64,000 nucleotides of DNA from Arthrobacter sp. M2012083 (GTDB lineage Bacteria; Actinomycetota; Actinomycetes; Actinomycetales; Micrococcaceae): positions 124,001 through 188,000 of the forward strand of contig NZ_AKKK01000006.1 in assembly GCF_000281065.1 (NCBI RefSeq). Direction: 5' to 3'. Below are positions 1 through 8,151 of the stretch, piece after piece. The notes under the pieces were generated by a model, which had not been told where the DNA came from, did no database searches, and saw nothing but the letters and a program-made list of their open reading frames with translations. Numbering within the stretch: the first letter of the stretch is position 1; each line of letters starts with the position of its first letter. The translations under genes were made by a program, and so were the position numbers.

Positions 1-50
1 CCGGCACTTCCCGTACCGACGAACAGGACGTGGACCGCGATCGCTCCCAT
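1..50 (-). CDS. Possible 5' end of a leftward gene, cut by the window edge
   Basis: On the minus strand a reading frame opens after a TGA at about 99-101 and stays open to the window edge. The first ATG in it is at 50-48 and gives a short hydrophobic N-terminus (MGAIAVHVLFVGTGSA). There is no convincing ribosome binding site, and only about 16 residues are visible, so no family can be named. It would be divergent from the SIS gene at 156. Very tentative. Confidence 0.2.
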   Translation of the reverse strand, partial: MGAIAVHVLFVGTGSA

Positions 51-119
51 GTTGCCGAGGGAGAGCGTCTCACCCGGGACCGCAGCGGGCGCGAGGGCTC
101 AACACGCGATGGTGATAGG

Positions 120-131
120 AACCTATAGTTT
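120..131. promoter_or_regulatory. CCTATAG dyad and -10-like box upstream of the SIS gene
   Basis: The sequence AACCTATAGTTT resembles the TCCTATAGGA palindromes found before the GntR gene and before the catabolic operon. TATAGT at 124-129 could serve as a -10 box, placing a start site near 136, 20 nt before the GTG at 156. No good -35 is visible. Whether the same GntR protein binds here is inference. Confidence 0.3.
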
Positions 132-155
132 CAACGGAGAAGCGGAGGCAGGGAA

Positions 156-776
156 GTGAGTATCGTGGTGAGGCGAACAGGTCAGGCGATGCGGGCCACT
201 GAGACGAATGCCCACAGGCATGCAGTTGACGTGGTATTGGGGCACTTGGGCGAAATCGGGCCGGCTGTGGCGGCCCTGCGCCGGGAATCTTCGAGGCTTG
301 CCGAGTGGGGCGAGGAACTGGCCCGTGTCAGGTTGCGTGGTGGGAGTGTTTTCGCTGCAGGAAGCGACGGATCCTCACACGAAGCGCAGAGGTTCACGTC
401 GGAATTGAACGCCCACGATCCCGTGAGCGGGTCCGGGTTCAAAGCCATCTCCATCACCAAGGGCGCAACCGGTTCCGACGGCTCCGGAAGCATGGGCGAC
501 CAGGTATCCACGCAGGTTAGCGAGGGAGACATCGTGGTCCTGCTCGCCGCGAAAGGTATCACCGACGAACTCCGGGAAGCTGCTGCCGCCGCTAAGTCAC
601 GGGGTGCACGTGTATGGGCGCTGACTGGCAAGGAGTCCAAGGACCTGGCCCAGTCGGTAAATGAAGCCATATGCATCGACACCGATCCGCCACATGCCGA
701 GGAAGCGCACCTCGTGGCGGTGCTGGCGCTTTGTGAGTGCTTCGAGGACGCACTCAAGCACATCAGGCCGGAGTGA
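156..776 (+). CDS. SIS-domain protein (GmhA/DiaA-like phosphosugar isomerase or binder)
   Basis: The 206-residue protein is one SIS (sugar isomerase) domain resembling sedoheptulose 7-phosphate isomerase and related phosphosugar-binding proteins. The N-terminal half has the glycine/serine-rich segment AAGSDGSSHEAQRF, which corresponds to the GNGGSAADAQ phosphate-binding loop of GmhA-type proteins. A second Ser/Gly-rich loop lies near residues 100-120. The GTG start at 156 has a GGAGG-like site about 9 nt upstream; an in-frame ATG at 189 is possible. It is monocistronic as far as can be seen, with OYE following after 120 nt. The actual sugar phosphate cannot be deduced; a regulatory phosphosugar sensor is equally possible. 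Confidence 0.7.
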   Translation: MSIVVRRTGQAMRATETNAHRHAVDVVLGHLGEIGPAVAALRRESSRLAEWGEELARVRLRGGSVFAAGSDGSSHEAQRFTSELNAHDPVSGSGFKAISITKGATGSDGSGSMGDQVSTQVSEGDIVVLLAAKGITDELREAAAAAKSRGARVWALTGKESKDLAQSVNEAICIDTDPPHAEEAHLVAVLALCECFEDALKHIRPE

Positions 777-896
777 TACGGGACGCTGGAGGAAGCCCGC
801 GAGGAGCATTAGTGTGATGTGCGGCTCATCAGGAATAGTTGCAGACGCCATGCAGTTGGGCAGGATGAACCTGTTTCATTCTGAAAGGAACTGCGC

Positions 897-1967
897 ATGC
901 TGTTTTCCCCTCTGGCCCTCGGCGAGCTTGAACTTTCCAACCGACTGGTGATGGCGCCCCTGACCCGCCTCCGCGCGGGCGACAATGGCGTTCCGGGATC
1001 ACTGATCGCCGAGCATTATCGCCAGCGGGCCTCCCTCGGCTTGATTGTCAGTGAAGGAACCTACCCGGTACCGGCAGGCCAGTCCTATGCAGGGCAGCCG
1101 GGAATTGTCACTGAGGAACAGATCGCAGGCTGGAAGACCGTCACGGACGCTGTCCACGCTGAGGGTGGCCGGATGTTCGCCCAGATCATGCACGGTGGCC
1201 GCGTTTCACACTCGGACATCACCGGTGGCCACGAGATCGTTGGCCCCAGTGCCGTCGCCATTGACGGTGAAGTCCGCACCCCCAAGGGCAAGCAGGCTTA
1301 CCCCGTACCGCGCGAACTCCGCACTGACGAACTGCCCGGTGTCATCCAGGAGATCGTCACTGCCTCGAGGAACGCGATCGAGGCAGGCTTCGACGGCGTT
1401 GAACTTCACTCCGCCAACGGCTACCTCCTGCACGAATTCCTGGCCCCGAATTCCAACATCCGTACGGATAGCTACGGCGGCTCGCCGGAAAACCGTGCCC
1501 GCTTCGTCATCGAGACTGTCAACGCAGTGGTGGAGGCACTCGGCGCCAACCGCGTGGGCATCCGCATCTCCCCGGAGCACAACGTCCAGGGCATAGCCGA
1601 AGTGGATCCCGCCGATGTCCGCGCAACCTACGAGGTTTTGGTGGACACCATCGCTCCACTCAACCTTGCGTACCTGAGCATTCTCCACCACGATCCCAAG
1701 AGTGCCTTGGTGCAGGACCTCCGCGAGCGCTTCAACGGAACATTCCTGGTGAACACGGGCTTTAGCGAGATCACCACCCGCGACGAAGCCTTTGCGATTA
1801 TCGAACAGGACCTTGCCGATGCCGTGGTGGTGGGTCGCCCCGCCATTGCGAACCCGGACCTTGCCCGCCGCTGGCGCGAAAGCCTGCCGCTGAACGAGCC
1901 GGACGCTTCCACCTTCTACGCCGACGGCGCCGAGGGTTACACGGACTACCCGTTCTACGCGAACTAA
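897..1967 (+). CDS. Old Yellow Enzyme family NADH:flavin oxidoreductase
   Basis: A 356-residue, single-domain FMN TIM barrel of the NemA/OYE family, whose members reduce activated alkenes, nitroesters or quinones with NAD(P)H. Visible hallmarks are the N-terminal motif NRLVMAPLTRLRA, the QIMHGGRVSH segment, the substrate-binding pair in ELHSANGYLLHEF, and the downstream RTDSYGGSPENRARF signature. The phosphate-binding end of the barrel is DAVVVGRPAIANPDL. Length is normal for the family. The ATG at 897 has GAAAGGA 9 nt upstream. A strong hairpin follows the stop. The gene stands alone between the SIS gene and the GntR gene; an in vivo substrate is not evident. Confidence 0.9.
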   Translation: MLFSPLALGELELSNRLVMAPLTRLRAGDNGVPGSLIAEHYRQRASLGLIVSEGTYPVPAGQSYAGQPGIVTEEQIAGWKTVTDAVHAEGGRMFAQIMHGGRVSHSDITGGHEIVGPSAVAIDGEVRTPKGKQAYPVPRELRTDELPGVIQEIVTASRNAIEAGFDGVELHSANGYLLHEFLAPNSNIRTDSYGGSPENRARFVIETVNAVVEALGANRVGIRISPEHNVQGIAEVDPADVRATYEVLVDTIAPLNLAYLSILHHDPKSALVQDLRERFNGTFLVNTGFSEITTRDEAFAIIEQDLADAVVVGRPAIANPDLARRWRESLPLNEPDASTFYADGAEGYTDYPFYAN

Positions 1968-1985
1968 AGCGCGGCACCCCAAGCA

Positions 1986-2031
1986 AAACCGCGACGTCGG
2001 CACCCAGGTCCGGGTGCCGACGTCGCGGTTT
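1986..2031. terminator. 20-bp perfect hairpin after the OYE gene
   Basis: Arms 1986-2005 and 2012-2031 are perfectly complementary over 20 bp, with a 6-nt loop (AGGTCC). The left arm begins with AAA and the right arm ends in TTT, as expected for an intrinsic terminator, although the U-tract is short. It lies 19 nt after the OYE stop and 80 nt before the GntR gene. The stem is long for a terminator and could also be a genome-dispersed repeat. Confidence 0.7.
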
Positions 2032-2093
2032 AACGTCCGGTTGGGTAAATCGGGTGAGATGTGACAGGACCGCTTCCTCGTCCGGCGCGTGCG

Positions 2094-2106
2094 TTCCTAT
2101 AGGATT
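2094..2106. promoter_or_regulatory. TCCTATAGGA operator overlapping the GntR translation start region
   Basis: TTCCTATAGGATT contains the perfect palindrome TCCTATAGGA (2095-2104) and abuts the ATG at 2113. The same palindrome recurs at 2952-2961 before the operon at 2990. GntR/FCD regulators usually bind short palindromes of this kind and repress their own gene, so this is probably an autoregulatory site. Its AGGA could also act as the ribosome binding site, so bound repressor would cover the start region. Confidence 0.6.
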
Positions 2107-2112
2107 TGTGGC

Positions 2113-2811
2113 ATGGCTGATCCTTCCCCGACCGTTGCCCGCGCTGGCTTTCCCGTCAGTCGCCAAGTGCTGGCCGACCATGTCTACGAAGCCCTCCTCG
2201 AGTGGCTCATGGATGGCCGTTTGGAACCCGGGGCTGCCGTGAGCATCGATGGGATGGCGAGGGAACTCGATGTTTCCCCGACCCCGGTGCGGGAGGCGTT
2301 GGCTCGTCTGGAGCACACGGGAATGGTCCGGCGCGTGGCGCTAAAAGGCTACCGCGTGGCACCCGTGTTCACCCGGGAAGATTTCGCGGAGCTCATGGAA
2401 GCGCGGCTATCCATTGAGCCGGTCAATGCCCGACTGGCCTGTTCGCGCATGACCCCTGACGGCCTGGATGCGCTGAAACAGGCGGTCGAAGATTTGAAGA
2501 CCGCCCCGCGTGGCGGCACATTCGCCGAATACCGTGGCTATCTCGAAGCCGACGAGCGCTTCCATCAACTCATCGCCGCGCAGGCCAACAACCAGTTCCT
2601 GCTGGCGGCCTACAACACCCTCGGCGGCCAGATTCAACGCTTCCGGCTGTTCGGGGGAGTGGGTATCACCGATGCGGAGCAGGCTATTGCCGAGCACCAG
2701 GCCGTGCTGGATGCCATGACCAGCGGTGATCCGGAGAAGGCCGCGGCCATGATGGTTGATCACGTCGAGAAGGTCCGTGGCCGCGCCATGGCGGACGCAC
2801 CCTCGGACTAG
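2113..2811 (+). CDS. GntR family regulator, FCD (FadR C-terminal) type
   Basis: 232 residues: an N-terminal GntR winged helix (about 15-80, with the recognition segment ELDVSPTPVREALARLEHTG) and an all-helical FCD ligand domain (about 90-220) containing the characteristic EADERFHQLIAAQANN stretch with metal/ligand-binding His/Asp positions. The ATG at 2113 is preferred over the more upstream GTG at 2089 because the longer form would read through the operator at 2094-2106. FCD regulators commonly sense organic acids or sugar acids. It lies immediately upstream of and co-oriented with the tetrulose-type operon at 2990 and shares the same palindrome with it, so it is most likely that operon's repressor. 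Confidence 0.85.
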   Translation: MADPSPTVARAGFPVSRQVLADHVYEALLEWLMDGRLEPGAAVSIDGMARELDVSPTPVREALARLEHTGMVRRVALKGYRVAPVFTREDFAELMEARLSIEPVNARLACSRMTPDGLDALKQAVEDLKTAPRGGTFAEYRGYLEADERFHQLIAAQANNQFLLAAYNTLGGQIQRFRLFGGVGITDAEQAIAEHQAVLDAMTSGDPEKAAAMMVDHVEKVRGRAMADAPSD

Positions 2812-2828
2812 CTCACGGGCAAGCGCGG

Positions 2829-2857
2829 GCTCGCTGGCCGTAGCCGGCGGGCCTTTT
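2829..2857 (+). terminator. Candidate terminator after the GntR gene
   Basis: GCTCGCTGGC and GCCGGCGGGC can pair over about 10 bp, allowing G-U pairs, around a CGTA loop, followed by CTTTTC. It separates the regulator gene from the operon promoter at 2927. Confidence 0.5.
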
Positions 2858-2894
2858 CTGAGCTCCGTGACCCTCTTCACACCCATATGTAAGA

Positions 2895-2963
2895 CATATA
2901 GGATCTAGGAAGTTTCGCAAAAAGGGTTGACAGCTTCACGTGGTTCGTAAATCCTATAGGAAA
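2895..2963 (+). promoter_or_regulatory. Operon promoter with two CCTATAGGA-type sites
   Basis: A consensus -35 TTGACA lies at 2927-2932; a -10 would fall around 2948-2955 (TAAATCCT). The perfect palindrome TCCTATAGGA (2952-2961, within AATCCTATAGGAAA) overlaps this -10/start region. A degenerate second copy (ACATATAGGAT, about 2895-2904) lies 58 bp upstream, centre to centre. The layout fits repression by the FCD regulator encoded just upstream. Confidence 0.6.
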
Positions 2964-2989
2964 CAGGATTCCACGAAGGAGTGATCATC

Positions 2990-3991
2990 ATGGCGTATAC
3001 CGCCGACAATTGGCCAGTCACCGCGGCCCTCCTGCAGTTCCCCGGCACCGATGCCGCGGGACAGCACGTCAACGACGCCGACGCTTCCGTTTGGGCCTCC
3101 GTCCTGCAGGAAGTGAAGGAGGCAGGTTTCGCGAATGCGGACCTCACCGACAGCTGGGTTCGTCCGGGCGACCTCAGCAAGGAACGACTTGCCGAGTTCA
3201 AGCAGACCGCTGCCGAAGTTGGCATCGGCGTCCCGGTCATCTCAGCCATCCGCCGCAGCGTCATTCACACCACCGATTGGGCCGACAACCTCGCCTACAG
3301 CCACCGCACCATCGACGCCGCTGCGGAACTGGGCTGCGAAGTTGTGTCCTTCGGGCTCCACCAGGCAATCACCCCGGAGCAGCAGAAACAGCTCTGGTTC
3401 TGGACCGTCGAGGGATACAAGGACCCCGTGGGGGACAAGGAAGCGTGGGGCAACGCAGTTTCCCGGATCCGCGAACTCGGAAAGCATGCGGCAGAAGCCG
3501 GCATCTTGATCTCGCTGGAAATGTACGAGGATACCTACCTTGGCACCGCTGATTCCTCCGTGCAGCTGGTCCAGGACATCGGTTTGGACAACGTTGGCCT
3601 GAACCCGGACCTCGGCAACCTGATCCGCTTGCACCGTCCCATTGAGGACTGGCGCGAAATGGTGGCGAAGACCCTGCCGTACTCCAACTACTGGCACATG
3701 AAGAACTACATCCGCGACGAAGACGTGGCCCGCGACAGCTACATCACCATGCCGGCTCCCATGGAAAGCGGGCTCATCAACTACCGCGAGGCCTTCAAGG
3801 TTGCGCTTTCCGTCGGTTTCCAGGGCATCCTCTGCACAGAGCACTACGGCGGCGATGGCCTGAGCGTCACAGCCAGCAACCAGGACTACCTCCGCAGGCA
3901 CGTCCTCCCGAAAACGGACGGCTACCACCTCGGCCAGAGCCAGGTGGCCCAGGGACGCAAGCAGCCCGCGGCCGAATTCGCAGGAGTCTAG
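2990..3991 (+). CDS. Xylose isomerase-like TIM-barrel sugar isomerase/decarboxylase, first gene of the tetrulose-type operon
   Basis: 333 residues of the AP-endonuclease-2/xylose-isomerase-like barrel superfamily. Plausible metal ligands are the Glu in SLEMYED, the Asp/His-rich segment NPDLGNLIRLHRP, the His in YWHMKNY, and the Glu in ILCTEHYGGDG. The ATG at 2990 is chosen over the GTG at 2981 because GAAGGAG ends at 2980, giving proper spacing only to 2990. The kinase gene starts 4 nt after its stop. Related enzymes include the EryC-type tetrulose-phosphate isomerase of erythritol catabolism and the 3-oxo-isoapionate decarboxylase of apionate catabolism. Which chemistry applies cannot be told from sequence alone; the context favours a C4/C5 sugar substrate. 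Confidence 0.75.
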   Translation: MAYTADNWPVTAALLQFPGTDAAGQHVNDADASVWASVLQEVKEAGFANADLTDSWVRPGDLSKERLAEFKQTAAEVGIGVPVISAIRRSVIHTTDWADNLAYSHRTIDAAAELGCEVVSFGLHQAITPEQQKQLWFWTVEGYKDPVGDKEAWGNAVSRIRELGKHAAEAGILISLEMYEDTYLGTADSSVQLVQDIGLDNVGLNPDLGNLIRLHRPIEDWREMVAKTLPYSNYWHMKNYIRDEDVARDSYITMPAPMESGLINYREAFKVALSVGFQGILCTEHYGGDGLSVTASNQDYLRRHVLPKTDGYHLGQSQVAQGRKQPAAEFAGV

Positions 3992-3994
3992 GGA

Positions 3995-5749
3995 ATGACA
4001 CAGATCTTCGACAACCCGGCAGACTTTGCCGATGAAGCGCTGGACGGTTTCGTGGCTGCCAACCGCGGCTACGTCGCACGCGTCGATGGCGGCGTGGTCC
4101 GCTCCACGGAGGTTCCGTCCGGACAGGTGGCCCTGGTGGTTGGCGGGGGCTCGGGACACTACCCGGCCTTCGCTGGGCTGGTGGGTCCTGGCCTGGCGAC
4201 AGGGTCCGCTTGCGGCAACATGTTCGCCTCCCCGGCGGCGGGCCAGGTTTACCGCGTCGCCAAGGCGGCCAATGCCGGCGGCGGCGTCCTCCTCAGCTAC
4301 GGCAACTACGCCGGGGACGTCCTGCATTTCGGCCAGGCGCAGCTCCGGCTCAACGCCGAGGGCATCGAAACCCGCACGGTCACCGTGACGGACGACATCG
4401 CCAGTGCGCCGATCGAACAACTGGAGAAGCGCCGTGGAATCGCCGGCGACCTGACAGTTTTCAAGATTGCCGGCGCCGCCGCAGAAGCGGGACTGAACCT
4501 TGACGACGTCGAGCGGTTGGCCATCAAGACCAACTACCGGACGCGATCGCTGGGTGTGGCCTTTGACGGCTGCACGCTCCCAGGCGCCAAGGATCCGCTG
4601 TTCCATGTTCCTGCCGGACAAATGTCGTTGGGCCTCGGAATTCATGGCGAGCCTGGAATCTCGGAACACCCGATGCCCTCTGCCTCTGAGCTGGCGGAGC
4701 TGCTGGTCACCAAGCTGCTCGCGGACAAACCTGACGACGCTGCGGACCGCGTGGTGGCTATCGTCAACGGCCTTGGCACGGTGAAGTATGACGAACTCTT
4801 CCTGCTGTTCGGGAAGATCGAGAAACTACTGACGGCTGCAGGCCTCACAGTGGTGGAGCCCGAGTGCGGTGAGCTGGTGACCAGCCTGGACATGTCCGGA
4901 CTCTCCCTGACGTTGCTGTGGTTGGACGATGAACTTGAGCAGTACTGGGCCGCGCCGGCTGACACTCCGGCGTTCCGCAAGGGCAGCATGTCGCCTCGTG
5001 CACCTCGCGCGGAGACAGCAATAGACGACGCCGAAACCGCCGACGTCGAACAGCCCACCCCGGCAGCCGCTGAACTCGGGAGGCAGGCAGTGTCCGTCCT
5101 CGCCCAGGTGCGTGACGTCGTCGTCGAGTATGAAGAGGAACTCGGCAAGCTGGACGCGATTGCAGGCGATGGCGACCACGGTATTGGCATGCGCCGAGGC
5201 GTGGATGCTGCCGCTGCGGCCGGACAAGCCACGTCCGGCGGATCAGTAGCGCGCATCCTGACATCAGCCGGGGAAGCCTGGAGCGAACGGGCCGGCGGGA
5301 CGTCCGGGGCACTGTGGGGCTCCGCAGTGATCGCTGCCGGGCTGTCGCTAGGCAACCGCGAAACATACACCTCGGAGGACGCGGCGGCCGCTGTGAAGGC
5401 CTTCGTCCGCGCCATTACCGAACTCGGCAAAGCCGATCCCGGGGACAAGACCATGGTGGACGCTCTCCTGCCCTTCCGGGACGCCTTCCTCAAAGAGCTC
5501 GACGGCGGAACTCCGGTTGATCGGGCACTGGCAGTTGCCGCTGCGGCAGCTGAGTCCGCTGCCGCGAAGACAGCTGAGCTTCGCCCGCTCAAGGGCCGGG
5601 CGCGGCCCCTCGCGGAAAAGAGCCTCGGCCACCCTGATCCAGGCGCAGTGTCCTTTGGCTTGATCGCCACCAGGATTTCCCACTTCATCGATTCACAATT
5701 GGCCACCGCATCTTCAGCGGCTGCAGCCGGAAACGGAGCCCAAGCATGA
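3995..5749 (+). CDS. Fused DhaK-DhaL kinase, probable tetrulose (erythrulose) or dihydroxyacetone kinase
   Basis: 584 residues, the normal length for ATP-dependent single-chain Dak kinases. The DhaK half (about 1-330) has the [10 protein letters not shown] and GNMFASP substrate loops and the His in [10 protein letters not shown] (about residue 216) that forms the hemiaminal with the ketose carbonyl. A variable linker follows (about 330-360). The DhaL ATP domain (about 370-575) carries [25 protein letters not shown] and GHPDPGA. All key residues are intact. It overlaps the next gene by ATGA and has GGAG 9 nt before its ATG. Homologues phosphorylate D- or L-erythrulose in mycobacterial tetritol pathways (LerK/DerK); neighbouring TIM-like and RpiB-like genes support that role over plain dihydroxyacetone kinase. 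Confidence 0.85.
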   Translation: MTQIFDNPADFADEALDGFVAANRGYVARVDGGVVRSTEVPSGQVALVVGGGSGHYPAFAGLVGPGLATGSACGNMFASPAAGQVYRVAKAANAGGGVLLSYGNYAGDVLHFGQAQLRLNAEGIETRTVTVTDDIASAPIEQLEKRRGIAGDLTVFKIAGAAAEAGLNLDDVERLAIKTNYRTRSLGVAFDGCTLPGAKDPLFHVPAGQMSLGLGIHGEPGISEHPMPSASELAELLVTKLLADKPDDAADRVVAIVNGLGTVKYDELFLLFGKIEKLLTAAGLTVVEPECGELVTSLDMSGLSLTLLWLDDELEQYWAAPADTPAFRKGSMSPRAPRAETAIDDAETADVEQPTPAAAELGRQAVSVLAQVRDVVVEYEEELGKLDAIAGDGDHGIGMRRGVDAAAAAGQATSGGSVARILTSAGEAWSERAGGTSGALWGSAVIAAGLSLGNRETYTSEDAAAAVKAFVRAITELGKADPGDKTMVDALLPFRDAFLKELDGGTPVDRALAVAAAAAESAAAKTAELRPLKGRARPLAEKSLGHPDPGAVSFGLIATRISHFIDSQLATASSAAAAGNGAQA

Positions 5750-6228
5750 GCAACAACCAAGGCTGGCGCATCATCGTCGGCAATGACGAAGCCGGTGTCG
5801 AGTACAAGCAGGCGCTCGTTGCGTTGCTGGAAGCAGACCCGCGCGTGGCGTCGGTGACGGACGTCGGCGTTGGCTTCAATGACTCCACCGCCTACCCTCA
5901 CGTCGCCGTGGATGCCGCCCGCAAGGTTGCCGTTGGTGAAGCAGACCGGGCCTTGTTGATTTGCGGTACGGGACTCGGAGTGGCCATCGCGGCCAACAAA
6001 GTTCCCGGGATTCGCGCCGTCACAGCCCACGACAGCTACTCAGTGGAACGGTCCGTGCTGAGCAACAACGCCCAGGTCCTGACGCTTGGACAGCGGGTGA
6101 TTGGCTTGGAACTGGCCAAAAAGCTAGTAGGGGAGTGGCTCGGCCACCGCTTCGACCAAACCTCATCCTCCGCCGCCAAGGTGGACGCCATCTGCTCGTA
6201 CGAGCCCGACTACACGAAGGCAGTCTGA
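5746..6228 (+). CDS. RpiB/LacAB family isomerase, probable erythrulose 4-phosphate isomerase
   Basis: 160 residues with the RpiB fold. The catalytic Cys is present in [23 protein letters not shown], followed by the conserved [12 protein letters not shown] segment. The N-terminal DHAG motif of ribose 5-phosphate isomerase B is altered to NDEAG, as is common in tetrose-type relatives. Start and stop overlap: ATGA with the kinase upstream, and 2 nt before the dehydrogenase downstream. In described erythritol/threitol pathways an RpiB homologue (EryI/DerI) converts D-erythrulose 4-phosphate to D-erythrose 4-phosphate, which enters the pentose phosphate pathway. That assignment here rests on context. 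Confidence 0.8.
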   Translation: MSNNQGWRIIVGNDEAGVEYKQALVALLEADPRVASVTDVGVGFNDSTAYPHVAVDAARKVAVGEADRALLICGTGLGVAIAANKVPGIRAVTAHDSYSVERSVLSNNAQVLTLGQRVIGLELAKKLVGEWLGHRFDQTSSSAAKVDAICSYEPDYTKAV

Positions 6229-6230
6229 TC

Positions 6231-7220
6231 ATGACCACTCCTGAAGCAACCGGACCCACCGCTAACAACGCAGCCCGGAAGATCGCCGTCGTGGGCTCGG
6301 GCTACATGGGCGGCGGCATCGCCCAGGTGCTGGCGCTCGGTGGCGCCCGCGTTGCGCTTGCCGATGTTTCCGCTGAGGTAGCGCAGAAAAACTACGACCG
6401 CCTGCTGGTGGAGTCGGACCAGTTTGTTGCCGATGGCCTGTTCCCGGCCGGTTCAACCGAACTGCTGAAGCAGAACCTGTGGGCCGCCAAGGACATTGAG
6501 GAAGCTGTTGCCGACGCCGACTTCATCGAGGAGTGCGTGCCCGAGGTCCTGGACATCAAGCACCAGTCCTTGGCCCGGATCAGCGCCGCGGCCCGCCCGG
6601 ATGCCGTTATCGGTTCCAACACCTCGACTATCTCCATCGCTGCCCTCGCCGAAGCCGTCACCCATCCCGAGCGGTTCCTGGGTGTGCACTTCTCCAACCC
6701 GTCGCCGTTCATTCCCGGTGTCGAGATCATCCCCCACGCTGGGACTTCTGCTGCAACGGTGGCCGCATCGCGCGAGCTGGTCCACGCGGCCGGTAAGCAG
6801 ACCGCCGTCGTCAAGGACGTCACCGGTTTCGTGCTGAATCGCCTGCAGTACGCGCTGTTCCACGAGGCAGCCCAGCTGGTGGAGCAGGGAATCGCAACGG
6901 CGGACGACGTCGACACCCTGGTGCGTACGACCTTCGGCTTCCGCTTGCCATTCTTTGGTCCGTTCGCCATCGCCGACATGGCCGGCCTGGACGTCTACAA
7001 CTTCTGCTACAAGTCACTGCAGACCGGTTTCCCGGAACGCTTCGCGACGCCGAAGATCCTCTCCGACCTGGTGGAAGCGGGCAAGCTCGGCACCAAGACC
7101 GGCGCAGGCTTCCTCAACGTCCCCGCCGAACGCACTCCCGAACTCATCGCGTACCGCAACAAGGCCTACGTCGCCATGCAGAAGCTCATTGAAGAGCTCG
7201 GCCCGGCCCCCATCAACTAA
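6231..7220 (+). CDS. 3-hydroxyacyl-CoA dehydrogenase-like NAD-dependent hydroxyacid dehydrogenase
   Basis: 329 residues: an N-terminal 3HCDH Rossmann domain with GSGYMGGGIA (about residues 21-30) and a C-terminal helical 3HCDH domain. The HFSNPSPFIPGVEII segment carries the catalytic His expected for the family, with a Glu-containing loop IEECVPE before it. The true start is the ATG at 6231, just after the RpiB-like stop; upstream extension in this frame is non-coding. Single-domain members of this family include L-gulonate 3-dehydrogenase/lambda-crystallin, which act on free hydroxyacids. With an ACS-type importer and a possible decarboxylating barrel enzyme in the operon, oxidation of a sugar acid is more likely than fatty-acid beta-oxidation. 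Confidence 0.75.
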   Translation: MTTPEATGPTANNAARKIAVVGSGYMGGGIAQVLALGGARVALADVSAEVAQKNYDRLLVESDQFVADGLFPAGSTELLKQNLWAAKDIEEAVADADFIEECVPEVLDIKHQSLARISAAARPDAVIGSNTSTISIAALAEAVTHPERFLGVHFSNPSPFIPGVEIIPHAGTSAATVAASRELVHAAGKQTAVVKDVTGFVLNRLQYALFHEAAQLVEQGIATADDVDTLVRTTFGFRLPFFGPFAIADMAGLDVYNFCYKSLQTGFPERFATPKILSDLVEAGKLGTKTGAGFLNVPAERTPELIAYRNKAYVAMQKLIEELGPAPIN

Positions 7221-7239
7221 CTCTTCCTAGGAGAAACAC

Positions 7240-8004
7240 ATGACTTTCCCCGCTGAACGCACCGCAATCGTCACCGGTGCCGTCTCCGAACGCGGTATTG
7301 GCCGCGCTACCGTCAACTACCTGGCCGCCCAAGGCTGGAACATCGGCATCATCGATCTTGATGACGCCGCCTGCAAGATCGCAGCCAAGGAAATCGCGGC
7401 AGAGTACGGCGTGCAGGCTCACGGCGTTGGCGCAAACGTGGCCAGTGAAGCAGAGGTCCGTGCGGCCATTGACGAACTTGAGGCCGAGCTGCCGCAGATC
7501 GTTGCGCTGGCCAACGTTGCCGGTGTCAGCTCGCCAGTCGGTTACCTTGAACTCGAACCCGCTGAGTGGGACCGGGTCCTGAACATCAACCTCAACGGCG
7601 TCCATTACGCCACCCGCCGTGTTGCCGAATCCATGGTCAAGAACCGGATAGGTCGCATCGTGAACATCTCCTCCGTTTCCGCCCAGCGCGGCGGCGGCAC
7701 GTTCTCCAAGACCCCGTACTCTGTGGCCAAGGCCGGCGTCATCGGCTTGACCCGCGCAACTGCCCGTGAACTTGGCGAGTACGACATCACCGTCAACGCC
7801 ATCTCTCCCGGCCCCATCGACACCGACATCATGGGCGGAACGCTGAGCCAGGAACGCAAGGATGAGCTCACCAAGGACCTTGTAGTGAACCGTGTGGGCT
7901 CCACCCGGGACATCGCCGCCGCCATCGCCTTCCTCATCAGCGAGGACTCCGGATACATCTCCGGCCAGACGCTGAATGTGGATGGCGGACTGTACATGCA
8001 CTAG
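7240..8004 (+). CDS. SDR family NAD(P)-dependent oxidoreductase
   Basis: 254 residues, classical short-chain dehydrogenase. TGAVSERGIGRATV gives the cofactor glycine motif, NVAGVSS replaces NNAG, NISSVS supplies the catalytic Ser, YSVAKAG is the YxxxK motif, and the C-terminus ends in GQTLNVDGG as in FabG-like enzymes. TAGGAGAAACAC precedes the ATG. It is 19 nt downstream of the hydroxyacid dehydrogenase gene and probably oxidises the polyol, or interconverts a keto/hydroxy intermediate of the same pathway. The substrate is unknown. Confidence 0.85.
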   Translation: MTFPAERTAIVTGAVSERGIGRATVNYLAAQGWNIGIIDLDDAACKIAAKEIAAEYGVQAHGVGANVASEAEVRAAIDELEAELPQIVALANVAGVSSPVGYLELEPAEWDRVLNINLNGVHYATRRVAESMVKNRIGRIVNISSVSAQRGGGTFSKTPYSVAKAGVIGLTRATARELGEYDITVNAISPGPIDTDIMGGTLSQERKDELTKDLVVNRVGSTRDIAAAIAFLISEDSGYISGQTLNVDGGLYMH

Positions 8005-8014
8005 GGCCCTTGCC

Positions 8015-8107
8015 GTGAAGACCTGGACACGAGAACGCAAGATCTACCTTGCCGTGGGCGTCCTCGCCTGCGCAGTGGGCATGGTGCTCATTTTCTTCCC
8101 GCGCTGA
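8015..8107 (+). CDS. 30-residue single-span membrane microprotein
   Basis: A GTG-initiated frame of 30 codons begins 10 nt after the SDR stop and ends 44 nt before the MFS start. The product, starting MKTWTRERKIYLAV, has a positively charged N-terminus, one hydrophobic segment of about 17 residues (YLAVGVLACAVGMVLIFF) and a final Pro-Arg. AGGG lies about 8 nt before the GTG. Position, charge pattern and one clean transmembrane helix suggest a small membrane protein, perhaps a partner of the adjacent transporter. It is short enough to be chance. Confidence 0.45.
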   Translation: MKTWTRERKIYLAVGVLACAVGMVLIFFPR

Positions 8108-8151
8108 TCGCGCTGCCCTAGTCATTTCCTGTCACTCAAAGAGGAGTTTCA

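Noticed and set aside
40..155. Firm annotation of a leftward gene at the left window edge
   Set aside because: Only about 16 codons are visible and there is no ribosome binding site; listed at low confidence only.
3242..4669. Long minus-strand frame of 475 codons
   Set aside because: Shadow of the xylose-isomerase-like and DhaK-DhaL genes, a usual effect of high GC; no family motifs. The same applies to the long antisense frame at 4642-6030.
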